From: Falsiroseomonas sp050563525
GTDB lineage: Bacteria; Pseudomonadota; Alphaproteobacteria; Acetobacterales; Acetobacteraceae
Assembly: GCF_050563525.1 (NCBI RefSeq)
Contig: NZ_JBNXUN010000007.1
Span: forward strand, 62,001 to 126,000
DNA length: 64,000 nucleotides
Reading direction: 5' to 3'
Below are positions 17,810-26,382 of this stretch, one piece after another; within the stretch, counting starts at the first letter, position 1, and every line of letters begins with the position of its first letter. The translations under genes and the position numbers were made by a program. The notes below the pieces were generated by a model. That model was given only the letters and a program-made list of their open reading frames with translations, was not told where the DNA came from and ran no database searches.

Positions 17810-18835
17810 GTGGACGGCCATGCATCGCCTCGGCCGGGACCCGCTTCGCGTCTCGACTCCCTGCGCCCGAAGCTGCCAGGCCTGGCACTGTGCCTCGGCA
17901 TCGCCGTCGCCGCCGTCTGGCTGCGCCGTGCCTCCGGCATCGCCGCGTTGAACCCGGTGGTGCTGGCGCTGCTGGCGGGGCTTGCGATCCGAGCGGCCTG
18001 GGGCCGGCAGACATTGCTCGACCCAGGCCTGTCCTCCGCCATCCGGCCGATGCTGCGCTTCGCCATCGTGCTGCTCGGCCTGCAGGTGACGCTGGCGGAG
18101 GTGCTGGCGCTCGGCCCGGGGGCGCTGGCGCTGGCGGTCACCGTGGTCGCGGTGACGGTGCCGGCGGCGGTGTGGCTCGGCGCGCGGATGGGGGTGCAGC
18201 CGGGGCTGGCGATGCTGCTTGGCATGGGCACCGGCATCTGCGGCGCCTCCGCCATCGTCGCCGCCAACCAGGTGGTGCGCGCGAAGGACGAGGACGTGAC
18301 CTACGCGCTGGCCGTCATCACGTTGTGCGGATCGGTCGGGCTGGTGCTGCTGCCGGTGCTGGCGGCGCCGCTGGGCCTGACCGCGCCGCAATACGGCATC
18401 TGGGCCGGCGCCGCGCTGCATGAGGTGGTGCAGGCCGTGGGCGCCGCCGCGGCGGGCGGGCCGGAGGCGGCGCAGGCCGGCACCGTGACCAAGCTGGCGC
18501 GCGTGATGCTGCTGGCGCCGGCCATCATGGCGCTGGGCTGGTGGGTGGCACGCGGCGCGGCGGCGCAGGGCACCGCCACCAAGGTGCAGGTGCCGTGGTT
18601 CGCCTTCGGCTTCCTCGGCATGGTCGGCCTGGCCTCCACCGGGCTGGTCCCGGCGCTGGCCACCGATGCGTCGCGCTGGCTGGTGCCGCTGCTCATGGCG
18701 GCGAGCGTGGCGGCACTGGGCCTGGCGACAGACCTGCGGGCGCTGGGCCGGCGCGGGCTGCGGCCGCTCGGCCTCGGCATCGTGCTGTCGCTGCTGATCG
18801 CGGCGGTGGCGTTGGCCGGCGTCAGCCTGCTTTGA
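17810..18835 (+). CDS. YeiH family putative sulfate exporter
   Basis: 341 aa, PF03601 family, with about ten hydrophobic segments. Family landmarks are GLALCLGIAVAAV-like start, LRFAIVLLGLQVTLAEV, GMGTGICGASAIVAANQVV and AALHEVVQAVGAAAAGG. GTG at 17810 is preceded by GGAGG 6 bp upstream, which decides the start. The family is called sulfate exporter from weak evidence in taurine-using bacteria; the true substrate here is unknown. Divergent from the MFS gene. Confidence 0.8.
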   Translation: MDGHASPRPGPASRLDSLRPKLPGLALCLGIAVAAVWLRRASGIAALNPVVLALLAGLAIRAAWGRQTLLDPGLSSAIRPMLRFAIVLLGLQVTLAEVLALGPGALALAVTVVAVTVPAAVWLGARMGVQPGLAMLLGMGTGICGASAIVAANQVVRAKDEDVTYALAVITLCGSVGLVLLPVLAAPLGLTAPQYGIWAGAALHEVVQAVGAAAAGGPEAAQAGTVTKLARVMLLAPAIMALGWWVARGAAAQGTATKVQVPWFAFGFLGMVGLASTGLVPALATDASRWLVPLLMAASVAALGLATDLRALGRRGLRPLGLGIVLSLLIAAVALAGVSLL

Positions 18836-18839
18836 CCGC

Positions 18840-18860
18840 AGGCCGGCCCTGAGCCGGCCT
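18840..18860. terminator. perfect hairpin between convergent genes
   Basis: AGGCCGGC (18840-18847) and GCCGGCCT (18853-18860) form a perfect 8-bp stem with a 5-base loop. It lies right after the YeiH-type gene and touches the stop codon of the convergent acyltransferase. No T-tract, so Rho-independent action is not certain. Confidence 0.6.
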
Positions 18861-19969
18861 CAGCCCGCCTTCGCCCCGGCCTTCGCCCCGGACCTGGCAC
18901 GATCCGGCTGCACCCGCCCGCCCCGGCCGCGCCAGGCGGCGTAGCCGCGCCGGATCAGCCGCTGCGCCGGGCGTTCCACCCACCACGTCAGCACGGTCGC
19001 GATCAGCAGGGACGCCGCCAGCGCCGCGCCGACGGAGGCATTCGCCGTCCAGCCCGCATCATCCTGCAACCGCAGGATCAGCGCGCGGCCGGCGAAATTA
19101 TGCACCAGATACAGGCTGTAGGAGATGGCGCCGAGCCAGATCAGCACGGGCTGCCGCAGGAAGCCAGCGCGCCCGGTCAGGACCAGCGCGAAGGCCGCGA
19201 TGGAGACCAGGGCGGCGCCCAGGAACTCCAGCGGATGCAGCACCGTGATGCAGGCCAGCGCCGCCAGGATGACCAGCATCGCCATGCGCGGACGTTCCTG
19301 CATGTAGATGCGGTACAGGCCGATGCCGATGACGAAGAATGGAATCTGGTTGAAGACCAGTTCGAAGGTGGTGGTCAGGTTCCAGCCCCAGAAGCCGCCG
19401 CCGCCCAGTTCTTCCCCGGCCCACCAGACCATCGCCGCGCCCAGGCCCACCAGCAGGAACGCCTCGATGTGGCGCAGCAGGCCGAGCGTGAACAGCGCGA
19501 GCACGGCGACGTAGAACCAGAGCTCGACATACAGGGTCCAGTAGGCCCCCTCGATGTCGTCGGCCGGGATGACGGACAGCTTCTGCAGCATGGTAAAATT
19601 CATCACCACGTCCAGCATCGGGCGCTCGTAGAAGGCCACGTCGAGCCCGCGCACCGTCAGCGTCGTCACGATGATCGCGACCCAATAGCCCGGATACAGG
19701 CGGGAGAAGCGGGAGACGACGAAATCCATCGGCCGCTGCGTCCGCTGCAGCGTCATGAAGATGACGAAGCCGCTGATGACGAAGAACAGCTGCACGCCGC
19801 GCGCGCCCCAGGGGATGTAGAACAGCGGCTCCGTCACATGGCTGTGCAATTCGTCGTAGCGGTCGAGGTAGTGGAACAGCACGACGGCAAGGGCGGCGAT
19901 GCCGCGCAGGGCATCGAGTTCGCCGATTCGCGGGGAGGAATGCGGGGATCCGGGACGCTGATCTGCCAT
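18860..19969 (-). CDS. acyltransferase family 3 membrane protein (OafA/YrhL-like)
   Basis: 369 aa. The family start is clear: GELDALRGIAALAVVLFHY near residue 16, followed by WGARGVQLFFVISGFVIF and about ten membrane helices. Near residue 110 FYERPMLDVVMNFTMLQ and further on GAYWTLYVELWFY are also typical. The family moves acetyl or other acyl groups to sugars of surface polysaccharides or lipids. The C-terminus ends in a short Ala-Gly-Lys repeat (GAKAGAKAG). Target unknown. Confidence 0.85.
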   Translation of the reverse strand: MADQRPGSPHSSPRIGELDALRGIAALAVVLFHYLDRYDELHSHVTEPLFYIPWGARGVQLFFVISGFVIFMTLQRTQRPMDFVVSRFSRLYPGYWVAIIVTTLTVRGLDVAFYERPMLDVVMNFTMLQKLSVIPADDIEGAYWTLYVELWFYVAVLALFTLGLLRHIEAFLLVGLGAAMVWWAGEELGGGGFWGWNLTTTFELVFNQIPFFVIGIGLYRIYMQERPRMAMLVILAALACITVLHPLEFLGAALVSIAAFALVLTGRAGFLRQPVLIWLGAISYSLYLVHNFAGRALILRLQDDAGWTANASVGAALAASLLIATVLTWWVERPAQRLIRRGYAAWRGRGGRVQPDRARSGAKAGAKAG

Positions 19970-20021
19970 TCGCGAGTGACCTATTGAAACCAGACGAAAG
20001 CGAAAGCTTGCACGCTGAAGG

Positions 20022-20048
20022 GATCATTGAACTAAAGAGATCATTGAA
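20022..20048. promoter_or_regulatory. 10-bp direct repeat in the promoter region of an acyltransferase gene
   Basis: GATCATTGAA occurs at 20022-20031 and again at 20039-20048, a 17-bp repeat distance, within the AT-richer gap 19970-20075 between two minus-strand acyltransferase genes. It could be a tandem regulator site. No clear promoter was assigned. Confidence 0.3.
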
Positions 20049-20075
20049 TGTCGGTGCGGCCTATGCACGAAGGTG

Positions 20076-21167
20076 CTAGCTCCGCGCCTCGTGTAGGCGG
20101 GGCCACCAGACGCGGCCGGGCGCGACTCGGCCGCCGGAGACCGCGGCGGCAACGGAGCCCGGCAGCAGCGTCACCAGCTGCGCCAGGACGATTCCGACCA
20201 GCACCGCCAACGGCGCGGCCAGCGCATCGAAGACGGCTTCGGGCGCCCCCATGGCGCGAAGCCCCAGGTCCAGGAACCGCAGCGTCCACCAGTGTGACAG
20301 GAAAATCATGAAGCTGTAGCCGCGGCCCCAGTCGGACAACCAGGCTTCCGGCCGCAGCCGCTGCGCCAGCCCGAGGACCAAGCCAGCGAAGACCACCAGC
20401 GTTCCGATCTCGAGCAGGGAGGGGTCGCCCCACCAGGTGCTGCCGAAGGCCCAGGCCGGCAGCACCGCCAGGGCTCCGAGCGCCAGCGGCAACGTCCAGC
20501 GGGCACAGGCGGCAAGCGCACCGGGAAACAGATGCAGGCCGATCCCGACCAGGAAGAACAAGGGAATGGTGTCGCGCAGGATGATGCGGCCATCGAAGCC
20601 GAGGACGTAGTTCGCCAGCACCACCGCGAAGACCACCGTGTAGCCGCCGGCGCTGGCGACAACGCGGCGCAGCAAGGTGAATGCCAGCACGCACAGGAAC
20701 AGGTCGCGCAGGAAATACAGCGGTGCGTTGCCTGGCGCGCCATGGAAGGCGGTCAGGCTGTTGACCAGCCGGTAGGTGCTCTGCCGGGCCAGATCCCATT
20801 CCGGCCAGAAATGCCAGATCTCGTTCGCCACCAGCAGCAGCAGGACGGCGGCGGTGTTCCAGACCAGGAAGGGCAGGATCAGGCTGCGCGCCTTGCGGCC
20901 CACCAGGTCCAGCAGCTCGATCCGGCGGGAACTGACCAGCAGGTAGCCCGAAAGCACGCTGAGCGCCGGCACCGCCGCACGGGTCAGCGCGACGATGCCG
21001 CGTTCCAGCGCCGAGCCCTCGACCCGGACATCCTCCTGCATGATGAGGACGTGGTTCAGCACGACCAGCACGATCAGGATGAAGCGCCAGGCATCGAGAT
21101 TGGCGCTGAAGGTCGCACTGGCGCGAGCAGGAACTCGCGGCGCTGGGTGGGGCGGTGCGATCTTCAT
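20076..21167 (-). CDS. acyltransferase family 3 membrane protein
   Basis: 363 aa with about ten hydrophobic helices. The start SANLDAWRFILIVLVVLNHVLI is a variant of the family motif with the catalytic-type histidine, and ALSVLSGYLL follows. PF01757 family; probably acylates a surface sugar or lipid. It is not a close copy of the neighbouring acyltransferase at 18860-19969, with which only the family core is shared. Substrate unknown. Confidence 0.75.
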   Translation of the reverse strand: MKIAPPHPAPRVPARASATFSANLDAWRFILIVLVVLNHVLIMQEDVRVEGSALERGIVALTRAAVPALSVLSGYLLVSSRRIELLDLVGRKARSLILPFLVWNTAAVLLLLVANEIWHFWPEWDLARQSTYRLVNSLTAFHGAPGNAPLYFLRDLFLCVLAFTLLRRVVASAGGYTVVFAVVLANYVLGFDGRIILRDTIPLFFLVGIGLHLFPGALAACARWTLPLALGALAVLPAWAFGSTWWGDPSLLEIGTLVVFAGLVLGLAQRLRPEAWLSDWGRGYSFMIFLSHWWTLRFLDLGLRAMGAPEAVFDALAAPLAVLVGIVLAQLVTLLPGSVAAAVSGGRVAPGRVWWPRLHEARS

Positions 21168-21231
21168 CAGCAGCCAACGGTCGGGCTGGCCGCCGGGTTT
21201 GCTGCGGCGCGGCGGGATGAACGCCTTTACA

Positions 21232-21582
21232 TCAGTTGCGTTTCTTCAACGGATCGTGACCCCAGTTCATCAGGCTGTACCGCCAGCGGGAGGATTCGAC
21301 CCCCTCCGCCGGCCCGCCCTGGGTCAGATGGCGGTGCACGTAGCCGGTGACCTTGCGCATGTGGGCAAGGTCGTCCTCCGTCAGCTCCGCTTGGCGGCGC
21401 CGCAGGATCTCGACGATGCGGCGGCCGGATTGGTGGCCGACGGATTCCGTCTCGCCCTCATGCTGCCAGCCGACGGATTGGCTTTCCTCGGTAGCCAGCC
21501 AGCGTTCCAGTTCGGCCGTCGTCATGTTCACCGCATCGCGGAAGTCGCGGCGGATGGAGTCGGGATCGGGCTGCTGGGTCAT
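21232..21582 (-). CDS. DUF3140 family protein
   Basis: 116 aa. Strongly conserved family blocks are visible: RWLATEESQSVGW, GHQSGRRIVEILRR, DDLAHMRKVTGYVHRHL and SSRWRYSLMNWGHDPLK. Small, soluble and without signal peptide. The function of the family is not established; relatives are found in plant-associated and soil bacteria. ATG at 21582 was chosen; an upstream ATG would overlap the divergent halogenase-like gene. Confidence 0.8.
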   Translation of the reverse strand: MTQQPDPDSIRRDFRDAVNMTTAELERWLATEESQSVGWQHEGETESVGHQSGRRIVEILRRRQAELTEDDLAHMRKVTGYVHRHLTQGGPAEGVESSRWRYSLMNWGHDPLKKRN

Positions 21583-21659
21583 GCCGGCGAAAAGCCCCAG
21601 CGCCGCGCGGGTTCCACTCGATGTTGACGCGGGATGCGCGGGCGGGGAATCTGCCGCGC

Positions 21660-22961
21660 ATGCACGACGCACGCGAAACGGATGTCCTCGTCATCGGCGG
21701 CGGCCCTGCCGGGTCCACCGCCGCCGCGCACCTCGCCATGGCCGGCCGCCGGGTCGTGCTGCTGGAGAAGGGGGCGCATCCGCGCTTTCACATCGGCGAG
21801 AGTTTGCTGCCACGCAATCTCGATGTGCTGGAACGCCTCGGCGTGCTGGAGGAGGTGCGGCGGATCGGCGTGCACAAGCCGGGCGCCGAATTCGTCTCCG
21901 ACCGCACCGGCCGCAGCGCGGCGTTTCCCTTCGCGCAGGCGCTGAACAAGGCGCGCACCCATGCCTGGCAGGTGAAGCGCGCGGATTTCGATGCGCTGCT
22001 GTTCACAAATGCGCGCAAGCGCGGCGCGACGGCGATGGAAAACACCAGGGTCACCGACGTCTCCTTCGGCGCAGCAGGCGAGCGTGCCACCGTCACGGCG
22101 CAGGATGCATCGGGTGCTTCCGTGCAGTTCCGCCCGCGCTACGTACTGGATGCGTCGGGCCGGGACACTTTCCTGGCCGGGCGGATGCGGGTGAAGGAGA
22201 CGAACAAGTACAACAACACCGCCGCCGCCTACGCGCATTTCCGCGGTGTGCAGCGGCGGGAAGGCGAGTTGGACGGCTACATCAGCATCCACCTGGCGGA
22301 GGATGGCTGGTTCTGGCTGATCCCGCTGCCGGACGGGCTGATGAGCATCGGCTTCGTCGGCAACCAGGATGCCTGGAAAGGCCGCCGCGGCACCGCCGCC
22401 GAGCTGTTCGCCGCCCGCATCGCCGGTAGCCCGACCGTGGCCGCGCGGGCGCAGGGTGCCGAGATGGTGTCCGAGGTCTATTCCACCGGCAACTACAGCT
22501 ACCGGGCGCGGCAGGGCCATGGCGAGGGCTTCCTGATGATCGGCGACGCCTTCGGCTTCGTCGACCCGATGTTCTCGACCGGCGTGCTGATGGCGATGAC
22601 GGCGGGCGAACTGGGTGCCGAGGCCGCCGATGCCTGGCTGGATGATCCGATTCGCGGCCAGAAGCTGGCGGCGCGCACCAATCGGGAACTGGCGCGCGCG
22701 ATGGACCGCATCGGCTGGCTGATCTACCGGATCAACGACCCGGTGATGCGGTCCCTGTTCATGGCGCCGCGCAACACGCTTTGGATGCGCGACGGCATCA
22801 TCAACATGCTGGCCGGAAACCTGCGTGGCGATCCGCGCGCGGTGGTGCCGATCCTGTCCTTCAAGGCCGTGTTCCACGTGCTGTCGGCGCTGCACCGCTT
22901 CGGGCTGGGCCCGGCGATGCCGGAGAAGCGGCCGACGCCCGTTGCCGTCGCGGCCGAGTGA
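21660..22961 (+). CDS. flavin-dependent halogenase-like FAD oxidoreductase
   Basis: 433 aa. The FAD site GGGPAG lies at residues 13-18, followed by FHIGESLLPRN at 43-53. Both motifs proposed for flavin halogenases are present: WxWxIP (W217, W219, P222) and FxxPxxSxG (F300, P303, S306, G308). Halogenases use FADH2, oxygen and chloride or bromide; many act on carrier-bound substrates. The gene lies beside an aryl-polyene type operon, where the brominated xanthomonadins set a precedent, so a halogenated polyene is a reasonable inference. Related geranylgeranyl-reductase-like proteins share the fold, so halogenation is not proven. An ATG at 21621 is an alternative start. Confidence 0.8.
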   Translation: MHDARETDVLVIGGGPAGSTAAAHLAMAGRRVVLLEKGAHPRFHIGESLLPRNLDVLERLGVLEEVRRIGVHKPGAEFVSDRTGRSAAFPFAQALNKARTHAWQVKRADFDALLFTNARKRGATAMENTRVTDVSFGAAGERATVTAQDASGASVQFRPRYVLDASGRDTFLAGRMRVKETNKYNNTAAAYAHFRGVQRREGELDGYISIHLAEDGWFWLIPLPDGLMSIGFVGNQDAWKGRRGTAAELFAARIAGSPTVAARAQGAEMVSEVYSTGNYSYRARQGHGEGFLMIGDAFGFVDPMFSTGVLMAMTAGELGAEAADAWLDDPIRGQKLAARTNRELARAMDRIGWLIYRINDPVMRSLFMAPRNTLWMRDGIINMLAGNLRGDPRAVVPILSFKAVFHVLSALHRFGLGPAMPEKRPTPVAVAAE

Positions 22962-23004
22962 AGCAGCGGGTTCTGCCAACACCCATCACGGAGACTCCAG
23001 CACC

Positions 23005-23199
23005 ATGCGCCCCATTCTGCTCGCCACCCTCTGCCTGGTGACGCTGGCCGCCTGCGAACGAAGCCGCCCGATGGCACGGACCGGAGAGGCGCTGGACCGT
23101 GCCGGCAGCCGCACGGGCGAGGCGGTGGGCCGCGCCGCCAACGACACCGGCGCCGCGGTCGGCCGGGCCGGCGACTGGGTCCGCAACCGCACGCAATGA
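23005..23199 (+). CDS. small putative lipoprotein
   Basis: 64 aa with a signal peptide (RPILLATLCLVTLAAC) ending in lipobox LAAC, then about 45 residues of an Ala/Arg/Gly-rich repeat (RTGEALDRAG, RTGEAVGRAA, DTGAAVGRAG). GGAG lies about 11 bp before ATG 23005. It follows the halogenase-like gene by 43 bp and is probably co-transcribed. Similar small entericidin-like lipoproteins are common; no function is assigned. Confidence 0.65.
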   Translation: MRPILLATLCLVTLAACERSRPMARTGEALDRAGSRTGEAVGRAANDTGAAVGRAGDWVRNRTQ

Positions 23200-23210
23200 A
23201 GTGTCCGGTC

Positions 23211-23255
23211 GCGTGATTCAGACTTTTCGGCCGTAACGGCCTCAAGTCATCACGC
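23211..23255. terminator. 45-bp composite palindrome between convergent genes
   Basis: Three nested arm pairs: GCGTGAT (23211-23217) with ATCACGC (23249-23255), GACTT (23221-23225) with AAGTC (23244-23248), and GGCCG (23229-23233) with CGGCC (23237-23241) around the loop TAA. It lies between the plus-strand lipoprotein gene and the minus-strand ketoreductase gene, so it can end both transcripts. Related in build to 13432-13475. Confidence 0.6.
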
Positions 23256-23262
23256 CCCCGCT

Positions 23263-23988
23263 TCAACCCAACCCGCCACCCACCGCGATGGTCTGCCCGC
23301 TGATGTAGCCGGCGCGGTCGGAGGCAAGGAAGCCCACCAGTTCCGCCACATCCTCCGGCCGTCCCGCGCGCCGTGCCGGCACCAGTTCCGCGATGCGGGC
23401 CGCGGTCATGGCGCTGGCCACGGCGGGGCTTTCGATGATCCCCGGCGCCACGACATTCGCGGTGACGCCGCGGGAGGCATATTCCAGCGACACGGACTTC
23501 ACCGCCCCGATCAGCCCGGCCTTGGCTGCCGCGTAGTTCGCCTGGCCGCGATTGCCGAGCAGGCCGGAGATGGAGGAGATCGCGACCACGCGCCCCCAGC
23601 GCGTCGCGATCATCGGCAGGATCAGCGGGCGCAGCGCGGCGAAGAAGCCGTTGAGCGAGACATCCACCACGCCGCGCCACTGCTGCTCGGACATGCCGGC
23701 CAGCGGCACATCGTCATGCGTGCCGGCGTTGTGGACCATGATCTGAACCGGGCCGGCCACCAGCAGCGTTTCGAGGCAGGCCGCGGTGGCGGGCATGTCC
23801 GTCAGGTCGCAGGCGAAGGCGCGGGCCTGGCCGCCGCCGGCCTGGATGTCGGCGGCCAGCGCTTCGGCGCGGTGCAGGCCGGCATGGGCATGGATCAGCA
23901 CCTCATGCCCTTCGGCCGCAAGGCGGCGGCAGATGGCGGCGCCGATCGGGCTGGCGCCGCCGCTCACCAGGGCGCGGCGGGGCATCAT
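23263..23988 (-). CDS. 3-ketoacyl-ACP reductase of the aryl polyene cluster (FabG-like, ApeQ-type)
   Basis: 241 aa short-chain dehydrogenase. NADPH site GGASPIGAAI near residues 10-19, VHNAGT near 85-90, catalytic S138/S139, Y152 and K156 (NYAAAK). Reduces the beta-keto group during polyene chain growth. It is the last gene of the long minus-strand operon; its ATG overlaps the stop of the dehydratase gene (ATGA, 23985-23988). A housekeeping FabG is possible by sequence alone, but context favours the pigment role. Confidence 0.85.
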   Translation of the reverse strand: MMPRRALVSGGASPIGAAICRRLAAEGHEVLIHAHAGLHRAEALAADIQAGGGQARAFACDLTDMPATAACLETLLVAGPVQIMVHNAGTHDDVPLAGMSEQQWRGVVDVSLNGFFAALRPLILPMIATRWGRVVAISSISGLLGNRGQANYAAAKAGLIGAVKSVSLEYASRGVTANVVAPGIIESPAVASAMTAARIAELVPARRAGRPEDVAELVGFLASDRAGYISGQTIAVGGGLG

Positions 23989-24428
23989 GCGGGGACCGCC
24001 AAGGGAGAGGACAGGATGATGGCGGCCTGGCCGTGCAGCAGGGCCGAGCCGGCATGGGAGATGGCGAAGCGGTAGATGAAGCCGCCGGATTCGGCGACCA
24101 GCGCCGCGGCCTCGATGCGCAGCGGGCCCGGCAGGTGGTCCAGCCGCACGGCCTCCAGCGCCACCTCGCGCAGGCTGCTGACGAAGCCCAGCGGCTGCGC
24201 GGCGCCGGCCGTCAGCGCGCCATGCAGCGCCATGGCCTGGAGGGCGAATTCCACGCCGCAGACTGCCGGCAGGATGCCGTCGCGGCGCAGCGGGTTCGCC
24301 GGGTCGCGGTGGCGGTCGGTTTCGCACAGGATGGACGTGGCGTCCCAGGACAGCGCGCGGTCGAGCAGACACATGGCGCCCTGGTGCGGCACCAGGCGCG
24401 CGATGGCGGCGTGATCCGGCATCAGCAT
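23985..24428 (-). CDS. hotdog 3-hydroxyacyl-ACP dehydratase (ApeP-type)
   Basis: 147 aa. It begins IARLVPHQGAMCLLDRAL, with H15 matching the catalytic histidine of the COG4706 hotdog dehydratases seen in aryl polyene loci, and near residue 70 GVEFALQAMALHGAL is also typical. Probably acts with the 95-aa FabA/Z-like protein at 30123-30410 as a paired dehydratase, as reported for ApeI/ApeP. Two ATGs (24428, 24422) are possible starts. Confidence 0.8.
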   Translation of the reverse strand: MLMPDHAAIARLVPHQGAMCLLDRALSWDATSILCETDRHRDPANPLRRDGILPAVCGVEFALQAMALHGALTAGAAQPLGFVSSLREVALEAVRLDHLPGPLRIEAAALVAESGGFIYRFAISHAGSALLHGQAAIILSSPLAVPA

Positions 24429-25207
24429 GGCGTCACGCGCAGGTCCAGATGCGCGTCGGGCAGCAGCGACAGGCGGATGCGCGCGGCGCGGCAGGCGGCA
24501 ACCGCGCGCATCAGCGGCAGGGCGCGGGCGGCGGGGTTGCCTGGGGCGAGCGCATCCAGCGCATCGGCGGGGGTCGGCTCCGGCGCCGGTTCGGCGACGT
24601 AGCGCAGGTCCAGCATCGCCTGCGCGCCCTCCGCCGCCGGGCGCAGCAGGCATGCGGTGGCGAACGGGAAGGCCGTAGTCCGCACGTCGGACAGCGGCGC
24701 GGTCATCGGCGTGTCGTAGGCGACCAGCAGCACCGGCCGCCCGCGCGTCGCCACCGCGCCCATCGCCGCCAGCAGCCCCGCCGCGAAGGCGCCGTCATGC
24801 CCGCCGAGGCTGACGGAGGGCATCGTGGAGCCCACCGCGATGTGCCAGTAGCCGGCCGCCGCATTGTGCACGGAGTTGTGGAACTGCGTCGGGGAGACCA
24901 CGCCCTCCGCCTCGTGCAGCGCATCCAGGATGCCGCCCACCACCGCGCCATCGCCGTTGCCGCTGGCGAAGAAGGTTTCCAGCGCGGCACGGTCCGGCTC
25001 GGCCTCCGTGGCCTCGGAGGCGGCGGCCAGGGCGAAGCGGGTGGTGGCACCGGCGCGGCGGCGGTCGCCGGGGGCGAGGATGGCGGGCGCGGGCGGCAGC
25101 GCTTCCGCCATCGCCCAGGGTTGCGTCCCGGCCAGGATGGGCCGGCTAGCGGCCCAGCCGGGCAGGCCGGGACCGAAGACGGAGACGGCACCGAGGAAGC
25201 ACCTCAT
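24422..25207 (-). CDS. beta-ketoacyl synthase chain-length-factor protein (ApeC-type)
   Basis: 261 aa of the PF13723 type. It keeps the thiolase-fold segments TQFHNSVHNAAAGYWHI and MPSVSLGGHDGAFAAGLLAA, but has no Cys-His-His triad and is shorter than a full ketosynthase. In aryl polyene systems this subunit pairs with the active ketosynthase, here the upstream gene, and sets chain length. Its start overlaps that gene's stop (ATGA, 25204-25207). Assignment is by shape, family landmarks and context. Confidence 0.8.
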   Translation of the reverse strand: MRCFLGAVSVFGPGLPGWAASRPILAGTQPWAMAEALPPAPAILAPGDRRRAGATTRFALAAASEATEAEPDRAALETFFASGNGDGAVVGGILDALHEAEGVVSPTQFHNSVHNAAAGYWHIAVGSTMPSVSLGGHDGAFAAGLLAAMGAVATRGRPVLLVAYDTPMTAPLSDVRTTAFPFATACLLRPAAEGAQAMLDLRYVAEPAPEPTPADALDALAPGNPAARALPLMRAVAACRAARIRLSLLPDAHLDLRVTPC

Positions 25208-26382
25208 CCGCCGCCGATCACCAGGCTGCAATTGCTGCCGCCGAAGCCAAAGGAATTGCTCATCACCCGGCGCACGGACGTGCGGCGGTTCGTGGTGGCG
25301 ACGTCGCTGCGGAATTCCGGGTCGGCGGCGTCGATGCCGAGGCAGCCGGGCACCAGGCCGTCCTCCAGGCAGATGGCGGCGACCAGCGCCTCGATCGCGC
25401 CGGAGGCGCCGAGTGCATGGCCGGTCCAGCCCTTGGTGGAGGAACAGGGCACGCCGGCGCCGAAGACATGGTGCATGGCACGGTCCTCCATGGCGTCGTT
25501 GGCCCGCGTGCCGGTGCCATGCAGGTTGACGTAGTCGATCGCGCCGGGTGCCAGCCCGGCGGCCGCCAGCGCCGCGCGCATGGCGCCGACGGCGCCGAGG
25601 CCCTCGGGGTGCGGGGAGGACATGTGGTGGCCATCGCTGCTGGCGCCGGCGCCCAGCAGCAGCGGCCCGTCCGCCGCCGCGTCGGCGCGTTCCAGCAGGA
25701 CCAGGCCGGCGGCCTCGCCGATGCTGATGCCGTCGCGATCCCCGGCGCAGGGCCGGCAGGGGCCGGCGCTGAGCAGTTCGAGCGAGGCGAAGCCGTGCAG
25801 CGTCAGGCGGCACAGGCTGTCCACGCCGCCGGCCACCGCCGCATCCACCACCCCTGCGGCAATCAGGCTCGCGGCTTCCATCAGCGACCGGGCGCCGGAG
25901 GTGCAGGCGGTGGAGACGCACAGCGCCGGGCCGCGCAGGCCAAGCCGGGCGCGCAGATAGGCCGGCAGCGCCTGCAGGTCGTGGGTGCGGGCGTAGTCGA
26001 AATCGGCCGGCAGGTCGGGCGCGCGGGCGGCAAAGGCCTGCTCGGTGCGCTCGATGCCGGCGGTGCTGGTGCCGACCACCACCGCGATGCGATCCGCGCC
26101 ATGGCGGCGCACCGCGCCGGCGACCGCCCCGGCGAAGCCATCGCTGCGCAGTGCCAGCTCGGCCAGGCGGTTGTTGCGGCAATCAAAGCCAGCGAGGTCC
26201 GGCGGCGGCGCGGCCTGGTCCAGCCCCGCCACCGCACCGGTCCAGATGCCGGGCGGCGCACCCGGAAACCTGTTGGGCGCCAGCCCGCCGCGCCGCGCAT
26301 GCAGCGCCGCGCGCATCGGCGCGATGCCGGCGCCAAGCGCCGAGACGGCGGTGCCGGCGCTGATCCGTAAGGGAAACATCAT
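25204..26382 (-). CDS. beta-ketoacyl-ACP synthase of the aryl polyene cluster (ApeO-type)
   Basis: 392 aa with the complete KAS II-type triad: C160 in VSTACTSGARS, H288 in NLHGTGTRAND and H322 in KGWTGHALGASG. The C-terminus SNSFGFGGSNCSLVIGGG is also family-typical. Condenses malonyl units onto the growing polyene. It lies between the MMPL exporter and the chain-length-factor genes with 4-bp overlaps at both ends. Confidence 0.9.
   Translation of the reverse strand: MMFPLRISAGTAVSALGAGIAPMRAALHARRGGLAPNRFPGAPPGIWTGAVAGLDQAAPPPDLAGFDCRNNRLAELALRSDGFAGAVAGAVRRHGADRIAVVVGTSTAGIERTEQAFAARAPDLPADFDYARTHDLQALPAYLRARLGLRGPALCVSTACTSGARSLMEAASLIAAGVVDAAVAGGVDSLCRLTLHGFASLELLSAGPCRPCAGDRDGISIGEAAGLVLLERADAAADGPLLLGAGASSDGHHMSSPHPEGLGAVGAMRAALAAAGLAPGAIDYVNLHGTGTRANDAMEDRAMHHVFGAGVPCSSTKGWTGHALGASGAIEALVAAICLEDGLVPGCLGIDAADPEFRSDVATTNRRTSVRRVMSNSFGFGGSNCSLVIGGG

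Noticed and set aside
18860..21167. tandem gene duplication of the two acyltransferase-3 genes
   Set aside because: They share only the family core; motifs, length and tails differ, so a recent duplication is not supported.
23005..23199. small RNA or toxin gene after the halogenase
   Set aside because: A ribosome-binding site, signal peptide and lipobox make a small lipoprotein the better reading.
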